The position numbers were made by a program, and so were the translations under genes. Under the pieces are notes generated by a model. That model did no database searches, was not told the origin of the DNA, and was given only the letters and a program-made list of their open reading frames with translations. Positions 8,812 through 17,288 of a DNA stretch of 34,270 nucleotides are shown here, in pieces. The DNA comes from Elusimicrobiota bacterium (lineage in GTDB: Bacteria; Elusimicrobiota; Elusimicrobia; O2-12-FULL-59-9). Numbering within the stretch: position 1 is the first letter of the stretch; every line of letters starts with the position of its first letter. The DNA lies in the NCBI GenBank assembly GCA_016206405.1, contig JACQRQ010000102.1, positions 1 to 34,270 on the forward strand, read 5' to 3'.

Positions 8812-9124
8812 ATTTAACCCGAAAACCTCAGTTGCGGCGTCTTTCTCTTCTGAAAGTGCCGTACAAAATTATGCAACTGAGGTTGCACCCTACGCAGAGC
8901 TTCGGGTACTAGCCGGGAGGCCAGTGGCCTCCAGCGTGCTTGCGCCTGCGGCGCCGGAGCGGGTGCCTCTGACACGCCAAGTGCGCCGAGCTCTGCGAGG
9001 CGCCGGATAACCCCGTCGCTGTTTTACAGCGACAGCCGGAGCATGCACCACTGGCGCGCCCGGTGCCGCGAGCACTGCGAACGGCCCTGCGGGCGAATTC
9101 CCAACTGGGGAATTCGGGTTAAAT
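8812..9124. repeat. Structured dispersed repeat, copy A
   Basis: Perfect 12-bp terminal inverted repeat ATTTAACCCGAA (8812-8823)/TTCGGGTTAAAT (9113-9124); 10-bp inner stem CCTCAGTTGC (8826-8835)/GCAACTGAGG (8873-8882); blocks shared with 23585-23743. Confidence 0.75.
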
Positions 9125-9221
9125 GATCCTGCCGGCCGATCGTTTTGCCCGCCGGCGACGAGAGCGGACCGGGTTTGAATAAATTCCCACATCGTCTTCA
9201 ACGACTGTCGGAGCCGTTATC

Positions 9222-9998
9222 CTAAACCCAATGCTCGCCCATGAACTGCAAAAATGAGTTGACCTGCATTTGCTTCTTCAAGATAAAACCCGCCGCGGTT
9301 TTTTTTGCATGCCCGATGCGGGCCGTGACGCCCCTGCCTTTGAGGACGCGAAATCCCTCCTCATCGGTGAAATCATCCCCGATAAACACGACTTTCCATA
9401 ATTTCCCCAAGCGCCGCGAAATCTTGAGCAGCGCTTTCCCTTTGTTCCACTCGATCCTGGGCCTGACTTCCCATACCTTTTTCCCGGAGTAAATCATGAG
9501 TTGGCGTCGATAGGGCCGCATAAATCGGCCTAAAAGTTTTCGCAACGGGTGAGGCTTCAGACGCGAAGGCACATCCCTAAAATGAAGACTCAATGTGAGA
9601 CCTTTATTTTCAAGCCACGCCCCTGAGAAATCCTCCAAGGCGTCCCCTAATCCCAACGCCAACTCCTGCGTCGCCTTGCCAAAGGAGAACACCTCCGGGT
9701 GCCGCCATCGAATTTTCGGCCCTTGAATCTCCAATCCGTGGTTCCCGACGTAGTAGACTCCAGGCAGACCCACTCTTGCCCGCACCTCCTGCACCTCCCT
9801 GCCGCTGACGACAGCTACGCTGACATCGCGCATCTTTCGGAGGCGTCCGAGAAGCTCCCTCGTGCGGGCGGCCAGACAGGTGACCTCAGGCCGCGGCGCA
9901 ATTGGGCACAGGGTCCCGTCGAAATCCAGTCCCAAAAGGACGGGCTTGCCCTTAAAACCGTTTCTCACGGCGGTTTGCAATCGTCTCAAGCCCTTCAT
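9222..9998 (-). CDS. otsB: Trehalose-phosphatase-like HAD hydrolase
   Basis: LLGLDFDGTLCPIAPRPE, VAVVSGRE, YYVGNHGLEIQGP, VFIGDDFTDEEGFRVLKGRGVTARIG; internal ATG chosen over the upstream start. Confidence 0.88.
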   Translation of the reverse strand: MKGLRRLQTAVRNGFKGKPVLLGLDFDGTLCPIAPRPEVTCLAARTRELLGRLRKMRDVSVAVVSGREVQEVRARVGLPGVYYVGNHGLEIQGPKIRWRHPEVFSFGKATQELALGLGDALEDFSGAWLENKGLTLSLHFRDVPSRLKPHPLRKLLGRFMRPYRRQLMIYSGKKVWEVRPRIEWNKGKALLKISRRLGKLWKVVFIGDDFTDEEGFRVLKGRGVTARIGHAKKTAAGFILKKQMQVNSFLQFMGEHWV

Positions 9999-10093
9999 TT
10001 GCAATCCTCGCGGCGGAAGGATTCCATAATCCGTCCGCTGCGGCAACACCAATACTCCGCCAAATAGGACCTCGCAGCGGATTCGCGCCGGCG

Positions 10094-11551
10094 TTAAAAG
10101 CGCGCCCCGCTCTCGGCGCATTCATTCCCCGCTGGTCGGCCTTGCTCCGGCTCAAAAAAGGGCAGAACTACGGAAAATGTATTCCCGCCCCCGTCCTCAG
10201 ATCTTACCTGGATCCGCCCATTATGCTTGTCCGCCACCATCTTGCAGAAGGTCAATCCCAGGCCCATGTTTCGGCCCGATTCGCTCAGGGTTCGATACTT
10301 CGTAAAGATTTCGGATCGCATATGAATAGGAATGCTTTTTCCCTCATCGCGCACAAAAATTTCCACGCCGTCCCGCCCCGTGGAGCCGCTCGGACGGGCC
10401 CCAAGAGAGATCCTGCCGCCGGGGGGGCTATGATCGACGGCGTTAAGGATGAGATTGCCGACAAGCCGCTTGAGGAGGTCCCCGTCGCCATAAACCCGCC
10501 TCGATGAAAGCGGCTTGGGGACTTGGAAATCCCAACCGCGGCCTGTCTCCAAGACCGCCGCCGAACATGCTGCGGCGCACTCCTGCAGCAACTGACCGAT
10601 GGGAAGCCCCCTTTTTTTCAGCAGGACCCGAACATCGCTTAATCGCGCCATTTGAAGCGCAGTACTGATCATGCCGTTGAGGCGATCGAGAGCCCTGTGT
10701 CCCTGCAGCATTATCTGGAGCTTTTGGCGCTCGGGAAAGCGAAAATAATCTTTCCCGCCGATGAGATGCAGCGAGGCTTCGATAACGGTCACGGGTTGCC
10801 TTAAGTCATGCACGATCATGGCCGTCAACTCCTGCCGCAATTTCTCCAATCTTCGCCGTTTTTCGCGCTCCGATTGCAGAGTCTCGTACAGACTCTTGAA
10901 TTCTCTCGACAGGCGCCCGATTTCAGTGGTTTTTTCGACATCCGGGAAAGCGGGCGCCTTGCCTGAGCGGAAATTTTCGACCGCCTTTTGCAACAACTCC
11001 AACTTGCGCGCCAGCGCGCGGCCCAGCCGCCGCGCCATCCAAGCCAGCAGCAGAAGAATCCCTATCCCCAACGCGATCCCGCGAGCGAGGATCACGGACA
11101 GGCCTCGGCGAACCCCGCGCACAGAAATCCCCATGGCGGCGGTTCCCACGACGGCTCCCTCGCCGCCGTCGCGTAAGTCCCAGAATCTCTCAAAAACGGC
11201 GCCGGAAGCGCCATCCTCGCTTCGATCGCGCATCCCGGTCGCCGGTTTCCATCGAGAATCCGATCCGTGGAACAATAATTCCCCTTTGGCGCTCCACACC
11301 TTGAGATATGTCATGGAGGGCAAACGGATCAGCGGGCGCAGACTTCTATCGAGCCCGTTGCGGTCGCGGGCTTTAAGCGCCGGAACGGCAAGAGTCGAAA
11401 CTAGCGCGGCGATGGACTCGATGCGTGTTTTCATCCGGTCATGCATGACCCGCCGCGCGCTCAGAACTTGGTCGGCGACCAGCACCGCCAGACAGGCCCC
11501 CGAAACCGCTAAAACGCTCCAGAATATCGACTGTTTGAGCCCCACCACCAT
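10094..11551 (-). CDS. Membrane sensor histidine kinase
   Basis: Two N-terminal TM segments, HAMP-like region, MIVHDLRQPVTVIEASLHLI H-box, NLILNAVDHSPPGG N-box, GLGLTFCKMVADKHNGRI G-box. Confidence 0.92.
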   Translation of the reverse strand: MVVGLKQSIFWSVLAVSGACLAVLVADQVLSARRVMHDRMKTRIESIAALVSTLAVPALKARDRNGLDRSLRPLIRLPSMTYLKVWSAKGELLFHGSDSRWKPATGMRDRSEDGASGAVFERFWDLRDGGEGAVVGTAAMGISVRGVRRGLSVILARGIALGIGILLLLAWMARRLGRALARKLELLQKAVENFRSGKAPAFPDVEKTTEIGRLSREFKSLYETLQSEREKRRRLEKLRQELTAMIVHDLRQPVTVIEASLHLIGGKDYFRFPERQKLQIMLQGHRALDRLNGMISTALQMARLSDVRVLLKKRGLPIGQLLQECAAACSAAVLETGRGWDFQVPKPLSSRRVYGDGDLLKRLVGNLILNAVDHSPPGGRISLGARPSGSTGRDGVEIFVRDEGKSIPIHMRSEIFTKYRTLSESGRNMGLGLTFCKMVADKHNGRIQVRSEDGGGNTFSVVLPFFEPEQGRPAGNECAESGARF

Positions 11552-11615
11552 AGGATAACTGCACCGATGGCATTTGTAAAGACTATATTTAAAATGTTAT
11601 ACATTTATTTACTAA

Positions 11616-12521
11616 ATGTTGCCGATAAACTACCACCATCTATATTACTTCTGGACAGCCGCCAAGTCAGGCAGCATCGCCGCGGCGACGAAGGAAATTT
11701 ATTTAGCGCAGCCGACCCTCAGCCTGCAGATCAAGCGGCTGGAGGATTTTTTGGGCAAGAGACTCTTAATTCGCGGCCGCGAAGGGGTTTCCCTGACGCA
11801 TGAGGGGCGAATCGCGTTCGAGCACTGCGAGCGCCTGTTCCATGAAGGGCAGGAATTGCTTTCAGCGCTGGGGAAAGGCAAAAAAACGAGTCCAGTCGCG
11901 TTCCGGCTGGGAATGGTGGACTCCGTCCCGAGGGAGATAGTTCTTCAGGTTCTTAATTCCATCGAGAAGCGAGACCCCCTTTTGAAAGTCAATCTGCTCG
12001 GAGGATCAACCGAAGCGATGCGCGAGAGCCTGAAAAATTACGCTTTGGACTTGGTTATTTCTCATGTCGATTTTTCAATCCAGATGCGCGGGCAATTCCG
12101 GAGCCGCAGGGTGGGCAGGATTCCAGTATTTTTTGTCGCGGCCCCGCAGCTCGAAAAAAAAATGCGCTGGTTCCCGTCCGGTTTAAGGGGCGCCGCGGTC
12201 CTCCTGAGGCCCTCGGGAAACCCCATCCGCGCGGAGGTGGAACGCTTCCTCAAACGGCATCGGCTGGAAGTATCCTTGATGGCGGAGACGGAAGATTCCG
12301 ATCTCATCCAAACCTTGGCCGTCCAAGGCAAGGGGGTGGCGGCGCTGGATGCGTTGAGCCTGGAACACGAAATACGGCGTAAACGCCTGGTCAAGCTGCA
12401 CAAGAATCCCACCGGCATTTTGCTGGACATCTGGTTTTGGGCGGGCCGCCGGCCCCAATCAAATCCCGGTCTCAATCGGGTCATGGAAGGATTAATGGAG
12501 CGGTTCGTCATTGACGTATAG
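11616..12521 (+). CDS. LysR-family regulator, NhaR-like
   Basis: INYHHLYYFWTAAKSGSIAAATKEIYLAQPTLSLQIKRLEDFLGKRLLIR wHTH, adjacent to a Na+/H+ antiporter. Confidence 0.9.
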   Translation: MLPINYHHLYYFWTAAKSGSIAAATKEIYLAQPTLSLQIKRLEDFLGKRLLIRGREGVSLTHEGRIAFEHCERLFHEGQELLSALGKGKKTSPVAFRLGMVDSVPREIVLQVLNSIEKRDPLLKVNLLGGSTEAMRESLKNYALDLVISHVDFSIQMRGQFRSRRVGRIPVFFVAAPQLEKKMRWFPSGLRGAAVLLRPSGNPIRAEVERFLKRHRLEVSLMAETEDSDLIQTLAVQGKGVAALDALSLEHEIRRKRLVKLHKNPTGILLDIWFWAGRRPQSNPGLNRVMEGLMERFVIDV

Positions 12522-12605
12522 CTGTTAATATTGCTGGCCGTCGCATATTTAACTACCATGGTTGTTTATGCGGCAGGCGATTTTGATTTCAAAAGGAGGC
12601 GGCAT

Positions 12606-13832
12606 TTGAGCGTTGGGGCATTTCTTTTCACGATCGGCCTGATCATATACATCGGCGTCGTCGGGTCATTTCTCTTTGAGAGATACCGCATACCCGATGT
12701 TCTTAATCTCATCATCATCGGCTTTATTCTTGGCCCGCTGCTGCATTTGGTTAAGCCGAGCCTGCTCGCCTTATTGATGCCCTATGTTGGGGCCGTCGCC
12801 TTGGGGTTGATCCTCTTTGAAGGCGGGCTCGACCTTGATTTCGACAACGTCCTTTCACAGTTCGGGCTTTCCTTCCTTTTGGCGGCCGGCACCTTCCTGC
12901 TTAATATGGCCGCCATCGTGTTTTTCTACCGCTGGTTGACCGGATCGGGATGGATTCAATGCCTGTTGCTTGGGTCGGTGCTTGGCTGCGTATCCTCAGC
13001 CATTATCCTTCCGGTCAGCAGCAAGTTGAATGTGCCCGATTCCGTCCGGGCGGCGGTCAACATGGAGGCCGTCCTCTCGGATTTATGGGGGGTCATGACC
13101 ACCCTCGTGCTTTTGCGACTGGCGGAACTGAGGATTTTTGATCCGGGATACATGGTCAACGCGGTCGTCGGGGCTTTTTCGACGGCCATCGTGGGAGCTG
13201 GGATATTCGGGATGGCATGGCTTTGGGCGCTTGACCGGCTGAGAAAAAGCCCCTTCGCCTACATGATGACGTTGGCCGCCGTGATGGTTCTTTATGGTTT
13301 GACGGAGTTGGTGCACGGCTCAGGCCCCATGGCCGCTTTAACATTCGGCATCGTGCTCACCAACGCCGATAAGATCATGGCCGTCTTCGGCCAGAAATTC
13401 AAGTTCGTCTTGGATGAGAAGATCCGCTGGTTCAATACCGAGGCGACCTTCTTCGCTCGCACCTTCTTTTTCGTCTATCTAGGGCTGGTGATATCTCTCA
13501 AAACGTTAACGGCCGCTTTCTTCCAGGTGGCGCTGGTTATTTTCCTCATCATCGTCATCTGCCGCTATTTGGTCGTGCGCGCGGCGAAATTAATAATGAT
13601 AGAGAACAACCGGTACGCCGATGTCTACGTGGCGATGCTCCCTCGGGGACTGACGTCCGCTGTCTTGGCCAGCATGGTCGCGGCCGCCCGGATTCCGGAC
13701 ACCGAAATATTTTTGGAGTATGTTTTTGCGGTCATCTTATGCACCAATTTTCTAATGACCTGGATGATTTACAAGATCGAAAAGCCTCATTCGAAACAGG
13801 CAATTTCCAACGTGGGATCGCCCCCCGTCTAA
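12606..13832 (+). CDS. CPA1/NhaP-type Na+/H+ antiporter
   Basis: Polytopic; LIIIGFILGPLLH, LGLILFEGGLDLDFDNV, SAIILPVSSKL; TTG start preceded by AAAGGAGG. Upstream in-frame starts exist (ORF open from 12531). Confidence 0.85.
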   Translation: MSVGAFLFTIGLIIYIGVVGSFLFERYRIPDVLNLIIIGFILGPLLHLVKPSLLALLMPYVGAVALGLILFEGGLDLDFDNVLSQFGLSFLLAAGTFLLNMAAIVFFYRWLTGSGWIQCLLLGSVLGCVSSAIILPVSSKLNVPDSVRAAVNMEAVLSDLWGVMTTLVLLRLAELRIFDPGYMVNAVVGAFSTAIVGAGIFGMAWLWALDRLRKSPFAYMMTLAAVMVLYGLTELVHGSGPMAALTFGIVLTNADKIMAVFGQKFKFVLDEKIRWFNTEATFFARTFFFVYLGLVISLKTLTAAFFQVALVIFLIIVICRYLVVRAAKLIMIENNRYADVYVAMLPRGLTSAVLASMVAAARIPDTEIFLEYVFAVILCTNFLMTWMIYKIEKPHSKQAISNVGSPPV

Positions 13833-13985
13833 GCGGCGTTATATCGGCTTTCGCCTCGGTCCCTTTTCGCGGCTCAGCCGCCGGGAAATTCCATGCGCCG
13901 GCACCCAATCAAAACCTGCCTCATTCTAACCGCGCCGCTATTAAATTTGGCTCCCATGCCGCCGATGTGTTAAAATAGGCGCCAC

Positions 13986-14060
13986 GCTCCCATCGACTAA
14001 CGGTTAGGTCACCACCCTTTCAAGGTGGTAATAGGGGTTCGATTCCCCTTGGGAGCACCA
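13986..14060 (+). tRNA. tRNA-Glu (TTC), CCA encoded
   Basis: 7-bp acceptor GCTCCCA/TGGGAGC, ACCACC-CTTTCAA-GGTGGT anticodon arm (TTC), GGGGTTCGATTCCCC T-arm, ACCA 3' end. Confidence 0.95.
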
Positions 14061-14076
14061 ATTCTCCACTCTCGTC

Positions 14077-15573
14077 ATGAGAATCCAAAATCGATGGGCG
14101 TTGCCCCTGGCTCTGATCGCGGCCATTGGACTGGCGCTCAGCCGCTCAAGAGCGGACCCCGGCGCAGGGCGCCAGGCGCCCGGCCAAGCCGCGGTTTTCA
14201 AGGGCGAAAATTGCGCCTCCTGCCACGCCGATATCCGTGACGCCAAGCCCCTGCTTCCCGCCTTGCTGCCTGTGGCGGAGGAAAGCTTTGACGCGGTGGT
14301 GGTCGGAGGCGGCGTCGCGGGCTTGGCGGCGGCCTATTGGCTCAAAGACCTTAAAATTCTGGTTTTGGAGAAAGAAGACCGCCCGGGAGGGCACGTCCGC
14401 CGGGAATCCTTCGCCAACGGCCAATATCCCGTGGCGGCAGTCTATATTCTCGAACCCGAGGGGCCCATCCGGCAATTACTCGACGAGTTGGGGATAAAAC
14501 CGCAGCCTATCCGCGAACCGTCGGAAATGCTCGCCTTTGAAGGCCGCCGCATTTCCAAATGGCTTTCCACGGGCGCGGACGATTTTCCATACGAAGCCCG
14601 CAAGGAAATGAAAAAGCTCTCCAGAGATTTGGCCGTATTCAAGGAAGCCGACATAAAGTTCCCGGTCTCAAAATCGGCCCCAAAGCTCTTAAAGGCTTAT
14701 GAAGGCGTCAGTTTTCGGGAATATCTGCTGAAACACTACGGCCGCACGGCGGCCAAATTGGGCGACGCCTACTCCAAGGATATGTTCGGCGCGGGAGCCG
14801 CGCACGTCTCGGCCTTTATGGGTCTTTTCTTCATGATCGACGATTTTTACGATCAATTTTGCTGGGAGGGAGGCTTGGGACTCGTCAGCGAGAGGCTGGC
14901 CGAGGCGCTCGGCCCCCGCCTTCGGACCGGGGCCACCGTCGTTTCGGTCCGCCAATCCAAGAAAGGCGCGAGCGTGGAGTATCTTCAGGAAGGCCGGCGG
15001 CGCGCCGTCAACGCCCGAGCGGTTGTTTTCGCCACCCATATGATGGTCGTCGACCGCATCGCCCAGGACATCTCCGCGGCGAAGCGCGAAGCCATCCAAA
15101 AGGTTCAGTACTCGGCCTACGCGGTGGTGCCCATCTCTTTTAGGGAAACCGTCTGGGATAAGTCCTTCGCCCTGTGGAGCCCCGACACCGTCTTCACCGA
15201 CATCACCTTCCCGGACGTCGGCGGGCCGGACGGGCAGGTCGGCATCGCGTACATGCCGTTGGGGATGGCCGACGGCCGGAAATACCTGCTGGCCGCCTCC
15301 GATGAGCAAATCATCGGCCGCGTCAAGCGCGACCTGGATAAAATTATTCCCGGAGCGTCCAAAAAAATCCGCGAGGCCCGCGTCATCCGCTGGGGCCACG
15401 CCATGCCCGTGATGGGGCCCAATTACTTCCGGGACATACAGCCGGCGCTGGAGCGAGCGGAAGGCCGCTACTTTTTCAGCGGAGAAGACCTGCAATCCCC
15501 CTCGCTCGACGGCGTGATCTACTCCAGCTTTGAAGCCGCAAAAAACGCCCGCGCTTTCCTAAATAAAAACTAA
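14077..15573 (+). CDS. Exported FAD-dependent amine-oxidase/protoporphyrinogen-oxidase-like protein with N-terminal CxxCH motif
   Basis: Signal-like N-terminus, CASCH motif (14212-14226), FDAVVVGGGVAGLAAAYWL Rossmann motif, GGHVRR, C-terminal YFFSGEDLQSPSLDGVIYSSFEAAKNA. Confidence 0.85.
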   Translation: MRIQNRWALPLALIAAIGLALSRSRADPGAGRQAPGQAAVFKGENCASCHADIRDAKPLLPALLPVAEESFDAVVVGGGVAGLAAAYWLKDLKILVLEKEDRPGGHVRRESFANGQYPVAAVYILEPEGPIRQLLDELGIKPQPIREPSEMLAFEGRRISKWLSTGADDFPYEARKEMKKLSRDLAVFKEADIKFPVSKSAPKLLKAYEGVSFREYLLKHYGRTAAKLGDAYSKDMFGAGAAHVSAFMGLFFMIDDFYDQFCWEGGLGLVSERLAEALGPRLRTGATVVSVRQSKKGASVEYLQEGRRRAVNARAVVFATHMMVVDRIAQDISAAKREAIQKVQYSAYAVVPISFRETVWDKSFALWSPDTVFTDITFPDVGGPDGQVGIAYMPLGMADGRKYLLAASDEQIIGRVKRDLDKIIPGASKKIREARVIRWGHAMPVMGPNYFRDIQPALERAEGRYFFSGEDLQSPSLDGVIYSSFEAAKNARAFLNKN

Positions 15574-15960
15574 CCCAAAAAACCGCAGTGGGAGCAGTCC
15601 GCGCGTCAACAAACGATGAGATTGTTTATTCCTTAATTCTCCAGGGAGGTGACGTCGCACACTCCGCAGAGCTTCGAGCGCCGACGGTCCCCCAGAGGGG
15701 GACCCCCATCCTGTCGGAAGACCGCCATTGCAACCGCAGTCAATCCTATTCGGCGGCATGGTCCGCCGACCGTAATGGGGTACAGTCCCAAAGGGACGCC
15801 ATAGGGGCGGTAGCCCCTTGGGGAGCGCCTCCGCGATGCACCTTTTGAGCGGAGGCCCTAAGGCCCGAGAACCGTAAGGCTCGCAGGGCGCGACAAGGGG
15901 AAGGCGCCCCGGGACAGGACCCGGCGCGTTAAGTAAAAAAAATTTCTTCGGTAAACCCGG
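15571..15960. repeat. Structured dispersed repeat, diverged copy C (right boundary approximate)
   Basis: TAACCCAAAAAACCGCAGT left end resembles TAACCCGAAAACCTCAGT of copy A; 19/22 match GCACaCTcCGCAGAGCTTCGaG to 8885-8906; perfect hairpins GGTCCCCC-AGA-GGGGGACC (15686-15704), GTCCCAAAGGGAC, AGGGGC-GGTA-GCCCCT. Confidence 0.55.
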
Positions 15961-15990
15961 CGGCAAACCTCCCGAACAAAGGATTTTGTT

Positions 15991-16344
15991 TTATCCCCGT
16001 CCGGTGGAGAGCTCCTCGAAGGCGCGGTCGGATTTGGCGGCGAGATAAAAATCGCTTTCGCTCAAGCCGCCGATCTTATGGGTCCAGATCTCAACGCGGA
16101 CATGTCCCCACGCCACATGCAGGTCCGGATGGTGCCCTTCCGCCTCCGCGACGTCCCCCACGCGGTTGGCGAAAAGCATCGCCTCGGCAAAATTCTTGAA
16201 CTGATAAGCCTTTTCCAGCCGGCGCGACCCATGCGTCAATTGCCAGCCGCCGCCAAGCTCCCGAAGCATTTCCCCCGCCTTTTCCGGCGCCATCGAAGGA
16301 ATTCCCCCCCGGCACGGCACGCATTTCTTGTCGGCTAGACTCAT
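15991..16344 (-). CDS. Pterin-4a-carbinolamine dehydratase family protein
   Basis: AYQFKNFAEAMLFANRVGDVAEAEGHHPDLHVAWGHVRVEIWTHKIGGLSESDFYLAAKSD with N-terminal CVPCRGG. Confidence 0.92.
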   Translation of the reverse strand: MSLADKKCVPCRGGIPSMAPEKAGEMLRELGGGWQLTHGSRRLEKAYQFKNFAEAMLFANRVGDVAEAEGHHPDLHVAWGHVRVEIWTHKIGGLSESDFYLAAKSDRAFEELSTGRG

Positions 16345-16380
16345 TTGATTCTCCTCTATGGTGACCTAATGAAAAGCATT

Positions 16381-16582
16381 GATAAAGTGGTAAAGTGATA
16401 GAGTGGTAGAGTGATAAAGTGCCGACAAGCACAGAAACAACTTTAGCCAGTAGCGCACTTGTGGACTGACGTTTTGCCGCCCTCCCCATTCACTCTACCA
16501 CTTTCCCCCTTGCCACTTTACCACTTTACCACTCTACCACTTCCCCTCTCGCCACTCTACCACTTCCCCTCTCGCCACTCTA
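16381..16582. repeat. Inverted array of AGTGGTAAAGTG/AGAGTG-type minirepeats
   Basis: Plus-orientation units 16381-16421; reverse-complement units 16490-16582, including two exact tandem 23-mers CACTCTACCACTTCCCCTCTCGC (16530-16552, 16553-16575). Confidence 0.75.
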
Positions 16583-16610
16583 TATTTTGCCCCGCTTGAG
16601 TCCGAATTAG

Positions 16611-16616
16611 TACAAT
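16611..16616 (+). promoter_or_regulatory. Putative -10 box TACAAT for dapB
   Basis: TACAAT 6 nt upstream of the GTG start. Confidence 0.35.
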
Positions 16617-16622
16617 GGCCCG

Positions 16623-17288
16623 GTGAAGAGAATTCGGCTCACCGTGTGCGGCTGCCGGGGAAGAATGGGAAAGAGGGTCGTCGCGTTGGCCCGGAAGGAC
16701 CCCCGCTTCATCCTTGAGGGGCAAATCGACCGGCACAACCAAACACGTCTGGCCGAGGCGCTCCGCCATTCAAGCTGCGTCATCGATTTCACCTCGCCCG
16801 AATCCTCTCTGCGCCACGCGCTGGCGGCGGCCGGCAGCCGCGTCGCCATCGTCATCGGGACCACCGGCCTCTCCCCTTCCTCTATGAAAACCATCGCGGG
16901 TCTAAGGCGGAAAATTCCGGTGTTTTACTCGCCCAATATGAGCTGGGGCATGAACCTGCTTTTTGAAGCCGCCGGCCGCTTCCAGGCTCCGATGGCGGTT
17001 TATCAAAAGAAAATCGTGGAGACTCATCACCGCGGCAAGAAAGACGCGCCGAGCGGAACGGCCCTGAGGCTGGCGCGGCTTTTGGGAGGACCCGTTTCCA
17101 TCGCCTCGCGGCGGGTCGGGCGGGTCATCGGCGAGCATAAACTGATTTTAAACGGCCGCGACGAACATATTGAGTGGACGCATAAAGCTCTTTCCCGGGA
17201 CGCCTTTGCGCGCGGAGCGCTGGAAGCCGCCGCTTGGCTGGTCCAAAGAAGGCCCGGCTTTTACGGTTTCCCGGACTTGCTCAAATGA
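16623..17288 (+). CDS. dapB: 4-hydroxy-tetrahydrodipicolinate reductase
   Basis: VCGCRGRMGKRVVALA, VIGTTGLS, YSPNMSWGMNLLFEAA, VETHHRGKKDAPSGTALRLA motifs; GTG start. Confidence 0.95.
   Translation: MKRIRLTVCGCRGRMGKRVVALARKDPRFILEGQIDRHNQTRLAEALRHSSCVIDFTSPESSLRHALAAAGSRVAIVIGTTGLSPSSMKTIAGLRRKIPVFYSPNMSWGMNLLFEAAGRFQAPMAVYQKKIVETHHRGKKDAPSGTALRLARLLGGPVSIASRRVGRVIGEHKLILNGRDEHIEWTHKALSRDAFARGALEAAAWLVQRRPGFYGFPDLLK

Noticed and set aside
8780-9010. 76-aa ORF (and 8890..9201 minus) within repeat copy A
   Set aside because: Composed entirely of the hairpin repeat, no recognisable domain; more likely non-coding.
8812-9124. Calling copy A a classic MITE
   Set aside because: No target-site duplication visible, and the outer terminal bases differ between copies A and B, unlike conserved transposon ends.
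15571-15960. Assigning copy C to a named large RNA class (e.g. HEARO/omegaRNA, OLE, group II intron)
   Set aside because: No diagnostic conserved motif or associated ORF could be recognised; needs covariance-model search.
15559-15966. 135-aa minus ORF and 86-aa plus ORF over repeat copy C
   Set aside because: Arise from hairpin-rich repeat sequence; no protein-like character.
16381-16582. Short repeated units resembling a CRISPR array
   Set aside because: Units are degenerate, contiguous and in opposing orientations, with no regular unique spacers and no cas genes.
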